NCBI GenBank assembly: GCA_900110975.1
Contig: FOFK01000002.1
Coordinates: 62,001 to 126,000 of the forward strand
Origin: Lachnospiraceae bacterium RM5
GTDB taxonomy: Bacteria > Bacillota > Clostridia > Lachnospirales > Lachnospiraceae
Length of the DNA stretch: 64,000 bases
Direction of reading: 5' to 3'
The notes under the pieces were generated by a model, which saw only the letters and a program-made list of their open reading frames with translations, did not search any database and was not told the origin of the DNA. The translations under genes were made by a program, and so were the position numbers. Shown piece after piece: positions 63,645 to 64,000 of the stretch (its first letter is position 1; the number at the start of each line of letters is the position of its first letter).

Positions 63645-64000
63645 TTAATCTCCTTCCGAGAAGTTCTTTATATCTTCTCTAATAACATTAATAAATTTAT
63701 AATTTCTAGATGAAGCATCATGCTGGACATTTATTATATCATGAAGCCTTTTTGTGCTTTCATCCAAATTATCATTAACTAAAATATAATCATAATTTTC
63801 TATGCCTTCAGATTCTTCGATGGCTCTCAAAAGTCTTTTATCTATAACTTCTTTTGTTTCAGTACCTCTTCCAACAAGTCTGTCTTTAAGTACCTTGGCT
63901 GATGGAGGCATAACAAATATTAAAAGAGCATCTTTCATTATTTCTTTTACCTTCATAGCTCCCTGTATCTCTATTTCAAGCAATACATCTTTTCCTTCGT
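63645..64000 (-). CDS. gmk: Guanylate kinase, 5' end outside window
   Basis: The frame is open to the right edge, so only the C-terminal part is present (about 118 residues). The sequence V-L-L-E-I-E-I-Q-G-A, the F-V-M-P-P-S lid strand, G-R-G-T-E-T near residue 45 and R-L-L-R-A-I-E-E-S-E identify GMP kinase, which makes GDP. The internal Met near the edge is not the true start; the reading continues through E-G-K-D-V-L before it. It is followed 1 base later by the rpoZ stop-start region. Confidence 0.93.
   Translation of the reverse strand, partial: EGKDVLLEIEIQGAMKVKEIMKDALLIFVMPPSAKVLKDRLVGRGTETKEVIDKRLLRAIEESEGIENYDYILVNDNLDESTKRLHDIINVQHDASSRNYKFINVIREDIKNFSEGD

Overview
This is a strongly A+T-rich stretch of bacterial chromosome that looks like a low-GC Clostridia genome of the Lachnospiraceae type. 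The evidence is the gene content and order: rimO-pgsA-cinA-recA-recX-rny; rho-rpmE-DUF1385-prmC-prfA; gatCAB downstream of aspS; a DUF4250 protein; and DapL-type lysine synthesis. I would not name a genus. Nearly every gene lies on the minus strand. Only a GGDEF gene, a DUF4250 gene and a DAHP synthase gene are on the plus strand. I see no prophage, transposase, CRISPR array, rRNA or tRNA.

Layout, low to high coordinates. 1-9.3 kb: a partial membrane protein cut by the left edge, metF, a maltose-type ABC importer (malE-malF-malG), scpA-scpB and an LTA-synthase-like enzyme. 9.3-20 kb: deoB, a ComEC-like metallo-hydrolase lipoprotein, sbcD-sbcC, a patatin lipase, argS and a UDP-sugar pyrophosphorylase; a 137-bp cloverleaf palindromic element lies upstream of sbcD. 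20-27 kb: a 7TM-GGDEF cyclase, hflX, an ECF sigma factor paired with a membrane beta-propeller protein, and degV. 27-42.9 kb: nitrogen and nucleotide genes (asnA, a GH13 amylase, a PurF paralogue that has lost its glutaminase nucleophile, purB, true purF, gatCAB, aspS, dapL, an ANTAR regulator and glnA).

42.9-44.4 kb is a 1.5-kb gene-free locus built from five kinds of tandem repeat. It includes an 825-bp block of fourteen hairpin units (three of 73 bp, ten of 53 bp, then one of 73 bp). Base changes within the arms keep pairing in a plus-strand RNA. This is the most unusual feature of the window. 44.4-64 kb: mtnN, DUF4250, hisC, an aminotransferase, prfA-prmC, DUF1385, rpmE, rho, aroF-type DAHP synthase, a tyrosine recombinase with degraded active-site residues, proC, a second aminotransferase, rny, recX-recA, cinA, pgsA, rimO, rpoZ and a gmk fragment cut by the right edge.

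The genes mostly serve core functions: translation (argS, aspS, gatCAB, prfA, prmC, rpmE, rimO), transcription (rho, rpoZ), DNA repair and chromosome handling (recA, recX, sbcCD, scpAB), amino-acid and purine synthesis, and sugar uptake. Good promoters (17-bp spacing), an SOS box before recA and many intrinsic terminators can be read directly. Before both glnA and aspS, a promoter-like sequence is followed at once by a terminator hairpin with the same 5' start. This suggests premature termination as a control for these two nitrogen/amino-acid operons.
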